Origin: Clostridiales bacterium
GTDB lineage: Bacteria; Bacillota; Clostridia; WRLR01
Assembly (NCBI GenBank): GCA_031287655.1
Contig: JAITSR010000351.1
Coordinates: 1-12,900, forward strand
DNA: 12,900 nucleotides
Direction of reading: 5' to 3'
The notes beneath the pieces were generated by a model. It made no database searches and was not told where the DNA came from. It worked only from the letters and a program-made list of their open reading frames with translations. Shown piece by piece: positions 1 through 7,191 of this stretch (position 1 is the first letter of the stretch; every line of letters begins with the position of its first letter). Both the position numbers and the translations under genes were made by a program.

Positions 1-1
1 C

Positions 2-1237
2 AATCCGCTCGTTTACGCTGCCCGCCGCGAGCTTGACCGCGCCTGCGAATTATCCTGCGACGAGGCGGTTATCCGCAGGCTTGACGAGGACGGCAAAAAG
101 CACTACGGAAATACGCTGCTGTCCCTCGCCGCCGAAAGCCGTATGCCCCGCGCCGTAGTTTCAACGACGATGGTCGAGGGCAAACAGGCGCTCAAAGAAA
201 GGCTGGGGGCGATTATGAAAAATAAAAAAGACACACGCGCCGCGGTGGTCGTCTCGGCGGCGCTGGTGGTGCTCGCCGTCGGCGCGGCGGTGGCGCTGGG
301 CGCGGGGGGCCAGGCGGATACGCAGTCAGATACGCGGGCGTATCCGCAGTCAGATACGCGGGCTGATACGCAGACCGACACGCAGTCAGATCCGCGGGCG
401 GATACGCGGCCCGCTGCCACCGCGGCGACTTTTGAAGGCCGGCCGCAAGCTCCCGTTATAAACAAAAACGACGCCCCGGCGATCATTTTGGGAGAGCTGC
501 CGGAGGAAACGTCCGCGCCGCCATACGACCCCGATTTCGTGTTTCAAACGAAGTTTTCGGCGGACCCGCAGCCCGGCGACTATGCGCCCACAATGTCCGG
601 CGTTCCGGGGATTATACTTGGTTACAGCGGCCAGTCCGACGTTCCGGCGCAAATGCAATACACCTGTGAAAGCGGCGGTTTCGGACTTTTGAAGGACGGC
701 ATCGTCACGGCGCTCGGCAGTTACGCCGAGCGGGATTTTGGCGTGTCGCCGCGCGTACATTGGACGCCGGGCGCGGACACGAAAGACGGCGACAGGATCA
801 TCATGCGCATGATGTCTTTTGCCGGCGACGGCGGCGAGTTGGCGGCGGTCATATTGATTGTCCGCACTGACGGCATACGGTTTTCGCTGACACAGGAGGA
901 CCCCGCCGCGGCCGGGGAAACTCCCGAGCTTTCAGACCAGCGCCATAAGCGTATGATGACGCTTGCCGATTTGCGCGATATAGCGAACAGTTTCGGCGCG
1001 GATTTGACGCTGAACGATTTGGGCGGCTTTATCGGCGAGGACGTGGGCAGCGGGCTGTTCGTCATGCGGTACGACGTTGACGGCGGCGATGCGGGGACGC
1101 TGCTGCTGACCGTTGGCGCGGGCGCTGTTGACACTCCGGTGATGTTTACCCGTCTAAGCGGAGGAATCTATTCCGGCGGCGGCGCCGACATTCGTCATGT
1201 TGACGACATCGACGCGTTTTTGGCGGGAGAGGGATAA
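2..1237 (+). CDS. BlaR1-like M56 family membrane metallopeptidase, C-terminal part (5' end outside window)
   Basis: The frame is open from base 2, well upstream of the first ATG at 143, so the gene enters from the left edge. The first visible residues, NPLVYAARRELDRACELSCD followed by EAV, are the conserved block that lies just after the zinc-binding HExxH helix in M56/BlaR1 peptidases; the HExxH itself would lie upstream. A TTM...KERL.AIMKNKK stretch typical of the family follows, then one hydrophobic segment (about residues 81-101 of the visible 411). In known BlaR1 proteins a membrane protease domain is activated by an extracellular sensor and cleaves a cytoplasmic repressor (BlaI). Here the outer part is a repetitive DTQS/DTRA linker and about 270 residues that I do not recognise. 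I see no SxxK or KTG motif of a penicillin-binding sensor, so the ligand is unknown. A BlaI-type repressor could lie upstream, outside the window. A terminator follows the stop. Confidence 0.85.
   Translation, partial: NPLVYAARRELDRACELSCDEAVIRRLDEDGKKHYGNTLLSLAAESRMPRAVVSTTMVEGKQALKERLGAIMKNKKDTRAAVVVSAALVVLAVGAAVALGAGGQADTQSDTRAYPQSDTRADTQTDTQSDPRADTRPAATAATFEGRPQAPVINKNDAPAIILGELPEETSAPPYDPDFVFQTKFSADPQPGDYAPTMSGVPGIILGYSGQSDVPAQMQYTCESGGFGLLKDGIVTALGSYAERDFGVSPRVHWTPGADTKDGDRIIMRMMSFAGDGGELAAVILIVRTDGIRFSLTQEDPAAAGETPELSDQRHKRMMTLADLRDIANSFGADLTLNDLGGFIGEDVGSGLFVMRYDVDGGDAGTLLLTVGAGAVDTPVMFTRLSGGIYSGGGADIRHVDDIDAFLAGEG
317..412 (+). repeat. 12-bp minisatellite (8 units) encoding the DT[Q/R][S/A/T] linker
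   Basis: Eight consecutive 12-bp units of the type GATACGCAGTCA / GATACGCGGGCG lie in frame inside the M56 gene and encode DTQS DTRA YPQS DTRA DTQT then DTQS DPRA DTRP. The first two 24-bp pairs (317-340 and 341-364) are nearly identical, which points to recent duplication. The array lies just outside the last hydrophobic segment, between membrane and outer domain, so its length would set the reach of that domain. Multiples of 12 bp keep the frame whatever the copy number. Confidence 0.85.
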
Positions 1238-1253
1238 ACAGTTGAGAAAAATC

Positions 1254-1285
1254 AGGCGCGGGACAAACCTCGCGCTTATTTTTTT
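1254..1285 (+). terminator. Rho-independent terminator after the M56 gene
   Basis: AGGCGCG (1254-1260) pairs with CGCGCTT (1271-1277), including one G-U pair, and the stem runs into a T-rich tract with one A (1276-1285). It begins 17 nt after the M56 stop. A second, weaker T-tailed hairpin follows at about 1299-1323. The 10-bp sequence AAACCTCGCG occurs in both (1265-1274 and 1307-1316), so the region may be a diverged duplication. It separates the M56 gene from the sigma-factor operon. Confidence 0.8.
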
Positions 1286-1305
1286 GCGAATTTTTTTCCC
1301 GAAGC

Positions 1306-1330
1306 GAAACCTCGCGGAATTTTTCCTGTC
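1306..1330 (+). promoter_or_regulatory. Candidate ECF-sigma-type promoter for the sigma/anti-sigma operon
   Basis: GAAAC at 1306-1310, a 16-bp spacer, and TGTC at 1327-1330 resemble the GAAAC-N16/17-CGTC class of promoters read by ECF sigma factors in Firmicutes. A start about 8 nt downstream would give an RNA of roughly 35 nt before the ATG at 1373, including the Shine-Dalgarno site at 1357-1366. Autoregulation is common for ECF operons. The TGTC differs from CGTC/CGTA in one base. This is inferred from motif and position only. Confidence 0.45.
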
Positions 1331-1372
1331 TTTATGTGTGAAGGCGCCGTAAAATCGGAAGGGAGGCAAGAG

Positions 1373-1930
1373 ATGGACGACGAAGAGATCATCGAGCGGT
1401 TCCGGGGACGCTCGGAATCGGCAATCAGCGCGGTCAGTCAGAAGTATTCGCAATACTTACGCGCGATCGCGTTTCATATCATTGGCAACTCCCAAGACGC
1501 GGAAGAAATCGTAAACGACACCTATAACAACCTCTGGAACGCAATCCCCCCGGAACGGCCGAACGATTTGCGCGCGTTCGCCGGAAAGATCACCCGGAAC
1601 CTTTCGATCAACCGGCTTGAGCGGGAAAGAACCGTTAAGCGGGGCGGCGGTCAGACGGAGCTCATCCTGCACGAACTGGAGGAATGTTTAAGCGATCATT
1701 CGTTTGATACGGCGGCCGAATCGGAAGCCATATCCTGCGCGCTGAACTCGTTTCTTGCGATGCAGAGCGAGAAACACAGGGTCGTCTTTGTCAGCCGGTA
1801 CTGGCAGGCGGCCGGTCTTCAGGAAATCGCCGACGGGCTTGATATGAGTGTCGGCAAGGTAAAGTCCATCCTATTTCGTATGCGGAAAAAACTCCGCAAA
1901 CATCTTGAAAGCGAGGGAATTTATTTATGA
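1373..1930 (+). CDS. ECF (extracytoplasmic function) RNA polymerase sigma factor
   Basis: A 185-residue protein of typical ECF length. Residues about 15-85 form region 2 (core RNA polymerase and -10 binding), with the characteristic NSQDAEEIVNDTYNNLW helix near 39-55 and an RAFAGKITRNLSINRLERER helix near 67-86. Residues about 120-180 form region 4 (-35 recognition), with a helix-turn-helix in LQEIADGLDMSVGKVKSILF. I chose the ATG at 1373 over the in-frame ATG at 1334 because GGAAGGGAGG (1357-1366) lies 6 nt before it, and because the protein then begins with the usual acidic MDDEEIIERF. The stop overlaps the next start (ATGA), so sigma factor and anti-sigma are probably translationally coupled. 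It should redirect RNA polymerase to a small envelope-stress-type regulon when released by its partner. The exact ECF group cannot be set by eye. Confidence 0.93.
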   Translation: MDDEEIIERFRGRSESAISAVSQKYSQYLRAIAFHIIGNSQDAEEIVNDTYNNLWNAIPPERPNDLRAFAGKITRNLSINRLERERTVKRGGGQTELILHELEECLSDHSFDTAAESEAISCALNSFLAMQSEKHRVVFVSRYWQAAGLQEIADGLDMSVGKVKSILFRMRKKLRKHLESEGIYL

Positions 1931-3132
1931 ACAGCAAAAAACTTTTTAACGCAATCGGCGGTATTGACGATAAGTTCATCTCAGAGCAGGCCGAGAAAAT
2001 GCCGACGGCGCGGCAAAAAAACATCTATGGCGCCGATAAAAAGGCGGCGCGGCCGTTTTTACGGCGGTCGGCATTCGCGGCGGCGACGGCGGCGGCACTG
2101 GTGTTCTGCGCTGTGTTCGGTTATATGCTGATCAATCCGAAAATCAGCAATGTCTTTGACCTGAAAGCCTACGCGATAGAGCAGCGGGAGGACGGTTCCT
2201 TCGCGCTGCACGAGGCGGATTTGTTGGGCCGCCAAACGTTTTCTTGGATCACTTATAACGGAAGCTTTTTTTACGTCAGCGCCGATCTGAAATGCGAGGG
2301 CGAAAACCTCAAGAGCGTGGATTTTTACACCGACGACGGCTTTTTCGCAAAGCAGTATCTCAGAACTGAAAATGGCGAAACAATCGCGGAGGAGGGCGTT
2401 CCGGCGAGTTACCACAAGGCCCCCGGCGACACCGTGTACACACTTAAAATGTACAGTCACGACTTTGACGTAATCGGGGACGCCTTCACACTCGAAAAAG
2501 ACGCCATGATCGACGATTATCTGCTGTTTTGGGGGACGGAAATATCCGACTGGCAGGCGACGCCCTCAAAGGCGACCATCCGCGCCGTCGCCACTTTCGA
2601 CGATGGAAAAACGCAGGAAAAGACGATCACGCTCAACATTGAGTCGGAAATCGACAGAGCGGGAGCTCTGGCGGGCATAGTCTATATGCCGCCCGAGGAG
2701 TCCGAGAGAATGAGGGCGGAGAGCATAAGGCGCGAAGAACTCGTACACAGCATACCGCTCGAGCAATGCGAAGTTGTGCCGGGCAGCGAGGTAATCCTCA
2801 CCTACGGCGATACATTCGAGTACCACAGCATGGACACTGAATCCGGCGATACCGAATCTGACGCGTGGACCGCGATGTTCCCGATCACGGAAGAATCCAT
2901 GGACCCGGAAAATGATCGGAGCTTGGAACGGGACGGCTTTCCGGGGCTGTTCGATGAAAACGGCGTCGCGAGATTCGGCTCGGCGCTGTACGCCGCTTCA
3001 ACGTGGGAAGAATACGACGGCGGCGACGGATACATCTCGGTTATTGAGAACAACGGCGACGGTACGTTTACCGGAAAAACCTATAAAGTGCCGGGATGGC
3101 TGATTTTAGAAAAATCGGCGGCGCTCACCTGA
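1927..3132 (+). CDS. Probable membrane-anchored anti-sigma factor with large extracytoplasmic domain
   Basis: A 401-residue single-pass membrane protein. Its start overlaps the sigma-factor stop by 4 bp, the usual arrangement for an ECF factor and its cognate anti-sigma. The N-terminal 47 residues are cytoplasmic and begin MNSKKLFNAIGGIDDKFI, resembling membrane partners of clostridial ECF sigma factors. A hydrophobic segment spans about 48-70, after a RRS positive cluster. About 330 residues then lie outside, beta-rich with repeated charged stretches, and I do not recognise a named domain there. A short DTESG/DTESD duplication sits near residues 301-310. By family logic the cytoplasmic tail holds the sigma factor and the outer domain senses a signal, but no zinc-binding HxxxCxxC of ZAS-type anti-sigmas is visible. 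The last 52 bp are shared, antisense, with the 3' end of the ABC exporter gene. The role rests on context more than on motif. Confidence 0.75.
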   Translation: MNSKKLFNAIGGIDDKFISEQAEKMPTARQKNIYGADKKAARPFLRRSAFAAATAAALVFCAVFGYMLINPKISNVFDLKAYAIEQREDGSFALHEADLLGRQTFSWITYNGSFFYVSADLKCEGENLKSVDFYTDDGFFAKQYLRTENGETIAEEGVPASYHKAPGDTVYTLKMYSHDFDVIGDAFTLEKDAMIDDYLLFWGTEISDWQATPSKATIRAVATFDDGKTQEKTITLNIESEIDRAGALAGIVYMPPEESERMRAESIRREELVHSIPLEQCEVVPGSEVILTYGDTFEYHSMDTESGDTESDAWTAMFPITEESMDPENDRSLERDGFPGLFDENGVARFGSALYAASTWEEYDGGDGYISVIENNGDGTFTGKTYKVPGWLILEKSAALT

Positions 3133-5141
3133 TCCTGATCCGCGGCGACGGCGCACTCCTGCTCCCGCTCCCCGGCAGCACCCTCTTTTTCCTGCTCCTG
3201 ATCCTGATCCTCGGCTTCGTCCATGAATTGGTTCATGTAGAGGCGGTAGTAGCGCCCCTTTTGCCGCATCAGCTCGCTGTGCGGGCCCTGCTCTGCGACC
3301 CCGCCCTCGCGGATCACGAGAATCCTGTCCGCGGAGCGGATCGTGGACAGCCGGTGCGCGATCACAAGGCTCGTCCTGCCGCGCATGATGTACTGGATCG
3401 CGTCCTGAATCAGTTTTTCCGTCTCGGTGTCGACCGAGGACGTCGCCTCGTCGAGCACAAAAATCCGGGGGTCCGCGAGCACGGCCCGCGCGATTGAAAT
3501 CAGCTGCTTCTGCCCCGTCGAAAGCCTGCTCCCGCCCTCCTCGACCTCGGTCTCATAACCGCCCGGCAGCGACAGGATGTAGTCATGGACCTTCACGACC
3601 TTCGCGGCCTCCTCAACCTCCGCGTCACTTGCCGTGAGCCTGCCGTAGCGGATATTCTCGCGGATCGTGCCGCTGAACAGGTGCGGGTCCTGCAGCACAT
3701 AGCCGAGATGGGATTGCAGCCAGAGCTGCGAGCGCTCGCGCACGTCGACGCCGTCTATCAGCACACGCCCCTCCTGCGGCTCGTAAAACCGGCACACGAG
3801 GTTCACGATCGTGCTTTTGCCGACGCCGGTCTCCCCGACGAACGCGATCGTCTCGCCCTGACGAATGTCGATATTGAAATGTTCGAGCACGTTTTTCCGG
3901 TCGTCGCCCTGTTCATAGGAGAACGTCACGTCGCGCAGCGAGATGTCCCCGTGAAGCGGCGGCCAGTTTTCCCGCTTGGGATTGGATTCGTCGCCGAACA
4001 CACGGGCGACCTCGTCCGAGTCCTCGATTTCGATCTTCGAGTCGAGCAGCGAGACGACCCGCTCGGCGGAGGCCTGCGTCGAGATGATGTTCGCGATTAC
4101 GCGCGCGATCTCCCGCAGGGGCTCAAAAATCTGCATCGAATACGTCAGGAACGCGGCGAGCGTACCAAAGCTGATGACACCGATGAAACTGCCTCCGTTG
4201 ATCCCGGCGGAACCGACAACTGCTCCGGCTGCTCCGGCGGCGTCGACTGCTGCTCCGGCGGTACCGACAGCACCGGCGGCTGCTCCCGCGGCTGCTCCGC
4301 CGGCGATCAGCCCATTCCCGCCCGCCCAGACGACGAGCGCGGTCGCTACGCTGCCGAGCGTCATCACAACAGGCAAAAACAGCGACGAGAAGGTCACGGC
4401 CATCACCGTCGAGCGGTATTTGTTGTCCGTCAGCCCGCGAAAGCCGCGCAGATTCACGCCTTCCGTGCCGAGCACCTTGCTCGTGCGCGCCCCCGTGATC
4501 CCCTCGTTGAAGCCGCCTGTAATCTTCGAGTTGTCCTTACGCACCTCGCGGTGATATTTTAATATCCGCTTTTGAAAATACAGCGTGCTCACGGCGAGCA
4601 CGGGCAGGACCGCGAGCATGATCAGCGCGAGCCGGTAGTTTAAGATACACATGTAGACCGCAACAAAGCCCATGATCGCGAGCGCCCACACGATGTCCAC
4701 GACGCCCCACGTCAGAATCCCGGAGAGCGAATAGGTGTCGGACGTCAGGCGCGAGACGATCCAGCCGACCTGCGTTTTGTCGTAATACGAGAACGAGAGC
4801 CGCTGGAGGTGGCGGAAGCCCTCCTTGCGCAGATCGTAGCAGACCGTGATCGCGAGCGTCTCCGCGAATTTGATCAAAAAGAACATATTCGTCGCCTGCA
4901 GCACGAGCACAACGAAGAACGCGACGGAGAACAGCGCGAGACCGTCCGTCGTTTTCTCGCCGATAAAGCGGTCGATCGCGTATCGCTGCAGCATTGTAAA
5001 CGACGCGTCAATCCCGCCGCCGACGATCATAAAGACCACGAGCGCCGCGGCCTTTTTGCGGTAGGGCAGAAGGAAGCGCAGCATTCTGCCCCAAATTTTC
5101 AGGTCGAGCTTTCCTTGATAGACTTCCTCGTCAAAATGCAC
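3081..5141 (-). CDS. ABC exporter half-transporter, canonical-ATPase subunit of a heterodimer (TM288/BmrD-like)
   Basis: A 686-residue type IV ABC exporter: six-helix transmembrane domain (about 20-350) then nucleotide-binding domain (about 395-635). Visible motifs: Walker A GETGVGKST (436-444), Q-loop Q484, signature LSTGQ (540-544, in place of LSGGQ), Walker B IFVLDE with catalytic E565, D-loop SSVD, switch H596. An intact catalytic Glu with an altered signature is the pattern of the catalytic subunit in heterodimers such as TM287/TM288 and BmrC/BmrD; the neighbour at 5293-7185 has the complementary deviations. Such pairs export drugs, lipids or peptides, and the substrate is not predictable here. 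The start is GTG (5141-5139) with AAAGGA at 5155-5150, 8 nt away. Oddities: an Ala/Gly-rich insertion of about 38 residues (282-319) between TM5 and TM6, and an extra tail of about 45 residues rich in Asp, Gln and Glu that runs into the convergent anti-sigma gene. Confidence 0.93.
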   Translation of the reverse strand: MHFDEEVYQGKLDLKIWGRMLRFLLPYRKKAAALVVFMIVGGGIDASFTMLQRYAIDRFIGEKTTDGLALFSVAFFVVLVLQATNMFFLIKFAETLAITVCYDLRKEGFRHLQRLSFSYYDKTQVGWIVSRLTSDTYSLSGILTWGVVDIVWALAIMGFVAVYMCILNYRLALIMLAVLPVLAVSTLYFQKRILKYHREVRKDNSKITGGFNEGITGARTSKVLGTEGVNLRGFRGLTDNKYRSTVMAVTFSSLFLPVVMTLGSVATALVVWAGGNGLIAGGAAAGAAAGAVGTAGAAVDAAGAAGAVVGSAGINGGSFIGVISFGTLAAFLTYSMQIFEPLREIARVIANIISTQASAERVVSLLDSKIEIEDSDEVARVFGDESNPKRENWPPLHGDISLRDVTFSYEQGDDRKNVLEHFNIDIRQGETIAFVGETGVGKSTIVNLVCRFYEPQEGRVLIDGVDVRERSQLWLQSHLGYVLQDPHLFSGTIRENIRYGRLTASDAEVEEAAKVVKVHDYILSLPGGYETEVEEGGSRLSTGQKQLISIARAVLADPRIFVLDEATSSVDTETEKLIQDAIQYIMRGRTSLVIAHRLSTIRSADRILVIREGGVAEQGPHSELMRQKGRYYRLYMNQFMDEAEDQDQEQEKEGAAGEREQECAVAADQDQVSAADFSKISHPGTL
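3128..3210. repeat. Direct repeat of 14 bp in the exporter's C-terminal tail and anti-sigma stop region
   Basis: CCTGATCCTGATCC occurs at 3128-3141 and again at 3197-3210. On the minus strand both copies encode Asp-Gln repeats in the exporter's tail. The first copy also contains the TGA stop (3130-3132) of the convergent anti-sigma gene. The copies suggest the tail grew by local duplication. Confidence 0.7.
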
Positions 5142-5210
5142 GTTAAACGTCCTTTCGTTTTTGCGGCGCCGCGGGCGGCTTGTGACGCCGGGCTGTCGGC
5201 GGGGCCGGGC

Positions 5211-5277
5211 GGTCGATGTCGCCTTGCGGCTGTGGCGCGTCGCTGGCGGTTGATGTCGCCGGACAGTTAATGTCGCC
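5211..5277. repeat. Three imperfect 13-bp repeats in the spacer between the two exporter genes
   Basis: Related 13-mers occur at 5211-5223 (GGTCGATGTCGCC), 5248-5260 (GGTTGATGTCGCC) and 5265-5277 (AGTTAATGTCGCC), within the 151-bp gap between the exporter genes (5142-5292). Read on the minus strand in the frame of the upstream exporter gene, they lie in a stop-free stretch after its TAG. I see no convincing terminator in the gap, so the two exporter genes are probably co-transcribed. The only other recognisable site is the Shine-Dalgarno for the downstream gene at 5155-5150. Confidence 0.6.
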
Positions 5278-5292
5278 GGGCGGCCGACGGCG

Positions 5293-7185
5293 CTATTGCA
5301 CGTCGGATTGCAGGTCCCAAATGCGCTTATACAAGCCGGGCCGCCGGATCAGTTCCTCGTGTGTCCCCTGCTGCGAGATGCGGCCCTTTTCGACGACGAG
5401 GATCAGATCGGCGTCATAGAGCGTCGTGATCCGATGCGCGATGATGAACGTCGTCACGTCGCGGCTCCGCTCCTTGAGCGCCCGCCGGATCGCGGCGTCC
5501 GTCTCGGTGTCGACGGCGCTCAGGGAATCGTCAAAAATCAGGATCGGATAGTCTCCGAGTATCGTCCGGGCGATCGCGACCCGCTGCTTCTGCCCGCCCG
5601 AAAGCGTGACGCCGCGCTCACCGACGACCGTCTGATAACCTTCGCGGAACTCCTCGACGACGTGGTGGACCTCCGCGAGGCGCGCGGCCTTATAGACCTC
5701 GTCCTGCGTGTAGCCGCCCGCCTCGCGCGCGATTGCGATGTTTTCCTCAATCGTCCGGGAAAACAAAAAAACCTCCTGCTCGACAATGCCGACATGCGCG
5801 CGCAGCCACTCCTTGTCGATCCCCCGGAGCTCCGCGCCGTCGAGCCGGATGGAACCGGAGGTGTAGTCGTAGAGCGCCGCGATCAGCTGCACGAGCGTCG
5901 TTTTGCCGGAGCCGGTCGGCCCCATGATCGCGACCGTCTGGCCGCGCCGGACCGTAAACGAGATGTCCGTGAGCGTCGCGGCGGCGGGAGCGCGGGATGG
6001 CGATGGCGATGATGAGACGGGGGAGGCGGCGTCTTCCCCTGCAGCCGCGCCTTCCTTGGCTCTTGCGCCGCTTTCGGTGTTGACGCCGCTTTCGGTCGCG
6101 TAGCTAAAGCCCACATGTTCAAAGACCACGTCGCCCGTGATCCACGGCTTTGCGCCACCCGCCCGCATGTCCTCCGCGGGCGTCTCCAAAATTTCGCGCA
6201 GCCGCTTGATCGAAATGCTCATCCTGCCCAAGTCGGAAAAAATCCGCGCGAGCTGGCGCACCGGCCACAGGAGCTGCGCCTCATAGCTGATAAAGAGCAG
6301 CACGGTCCCGAGCGTCACGACGCCCTGCACCGCCCACAGCGTCCCCGCGACGACGACCGCGCCGGTTTGCAGCCAGCATAAAAAGTCCGAGGCCGCCCAA
6401 AACCATGACACGAGATTCGCGAGTCCGATGTCAAGGTCGCGGAACTCCGCGCTCGAAGCCTCGAACTTGTCGATCTCAAACCGCTGACGCGCAAAAGCCC
6501 GCACGACCTTCACGCCCGTCAGGTTCTCTTGCAGGACGGTCATCATGCGCCCTTCGGACTCGTCGGTTTTTTTGAATTTGTCGCGGACGAGGTGAAAAAA
6601 AACGATCGAAAAGATGAACACAAGCGGCACGATCGGCAGCGAGACGAGCGTGAAACGGACGCTCTGCGTAAACATCACGGACAGGATGCCGATGATCAGG
6701 ATCAGCGTGCGCCCCGCCTCGACGAACTGCGTCTCCATAAAGCGCCCGATCAGGTCGACGTCCGAAGTACATCTTTGAATGTAGTCGCCCGTGTGGATTC
6801 GCACGAGGTCCGCGTAGGGCAGCCGCTGAATGTGGCTGTACAGCTCGTCGCGCAGACGTTTGATCGCGCGCTCGGCCGCCTTTGCGCAGAGCACGCCGTG
6901 GTTGAACATGATCAGCCCGTTCAGGAGCGTCGTACACACGATCGCCAGCCCGCAAATCCAAAGATGCGCGCGCAAAAAATCCCGCCCCCCGACGGCGTTG
7001 ACGACCGCGGCGACCGCCCGCGGCGCGTCGCCGAACTCGGCCCCGAGGATAAAGTCGACGATGATTTTGATCAGGTAGGGCGTCAGGAGCGACAACGCCG
7101 CCGAGACGAGTACGCAGAGCAGCGCGAGCACATATAGCAGCCTGCTGCCCCTAAGCCAGAACCAGATGAATTTTACGCTTTTCAT
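5293..7185 (-). CDS. ABC exporter half-transporter, degenerate-site subunit of a heterodimer (TM287/BmrC-like)
   Basis: A 630-residue ABC exporter subunit with six transmembrane helices (about 15-335) and a nucleotide-binding domain (about 350-620). Motifs: Walker A GPTGSGKTT (422-430), Q-loop Q470, canonical signature LSGGQ (528-532), Walker B LIFDD in which the catalytic Glu is Asp553, switch H584. An Asp at this place with an intact signature marks the non-hydrolysing subunit of heterodimeric exporters, matching the neighbour at 3081-5141 (Glu565 but LSTGQ). Residues about 364-402, just after the A-loop tyrosine (FSY), are an inserted Ser/Ala/Pro-rich stretch containing two TESG motifs. 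The ATG at 7185 gives the normal N-terminus (MKSVKFIWFWLRG). There is no Shine-Dalgarno before it; instead an extended -10 box ends 6 nt upstream, suggesting a leaderless message. The gene precedes its partner by 151 bp. Confidence 0.93.
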   Translation of the reverse strand: MKSVKFIWFWLRGSRLLYVLALLCVLVSAALSLLTPYLIKIIVDFILGAEFGDAPRAVAAVVNAVGGRDFLRAHLWICGLAIVCTTLLNGLIMFNHGVLCAKAAERAIKRLRDELYSHIQRLPYADLVRIHTGDYIQRCTSDVDLIGRFMETQFVEAGRTLILIIGILSVMFTQSVRFTLVSLPIVPLVFIFSIVFFHLVRDKFKKTDESEGRMMTVLQENLTGVKVVRAFARQRFEIDKFEASSAEFRDLDIGLANLVSWFWAASDFLCWLQTGAVVVAGTLWAVQGVVTLGTVLLFISYEAQLLWPVRQLARIFSDLGRMSISIKRLREILETPAEDMRAGGAKPWITGDVVFEHVGFSYATESGVNTESGARAKEGAAAGEDAASPVSSSPSPSRAPAAATLTDISFTVRRGQTVAIMGPTGSGKTTLVQLIAALYDYTSGSIRLDGAELRGIDKEWLRAHVGIVEQEVFLFSRTIEENIAIAREAGGYTQDEVYKAARLAEVHHVVEEFREGYQTVVGERGVTLSGGQKQRVAIARTILGDYPILIFDDSLSAVDTETDAAIRRALKERSRDVTTFIIAHRITTLYDADLILVVEKGRISQQGTHEELIRRPGLYKRIWDLQSDVQ

Positions 7186-7191
7186 AGGGGT

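Noticed and set aside
317..412. CRISPR-like array
   Set aside because: Units are 12 bp with no unique spacers and lie in frame in a protein linker.
3133..3260. Bidirectional terminator between the convergent anti-sigma and ABC genes
   Set aside because: The genes overlap, and no GC stem followed by a T-run was found on either strand near the stops.
3096..4562. Long plus-strand frames antisense to the ABC exporter gene
   Set aside because: They mirror a clear ABC gene on the minus strand, have no domain or ribosome site, and arise from the GC-rich third-position bias.
5296..7137. Several plus-strand frames across the second ABC gene
   Set aside because: Arg/Asp-rich shadow translations of conserved ABC motifs on the other strand.
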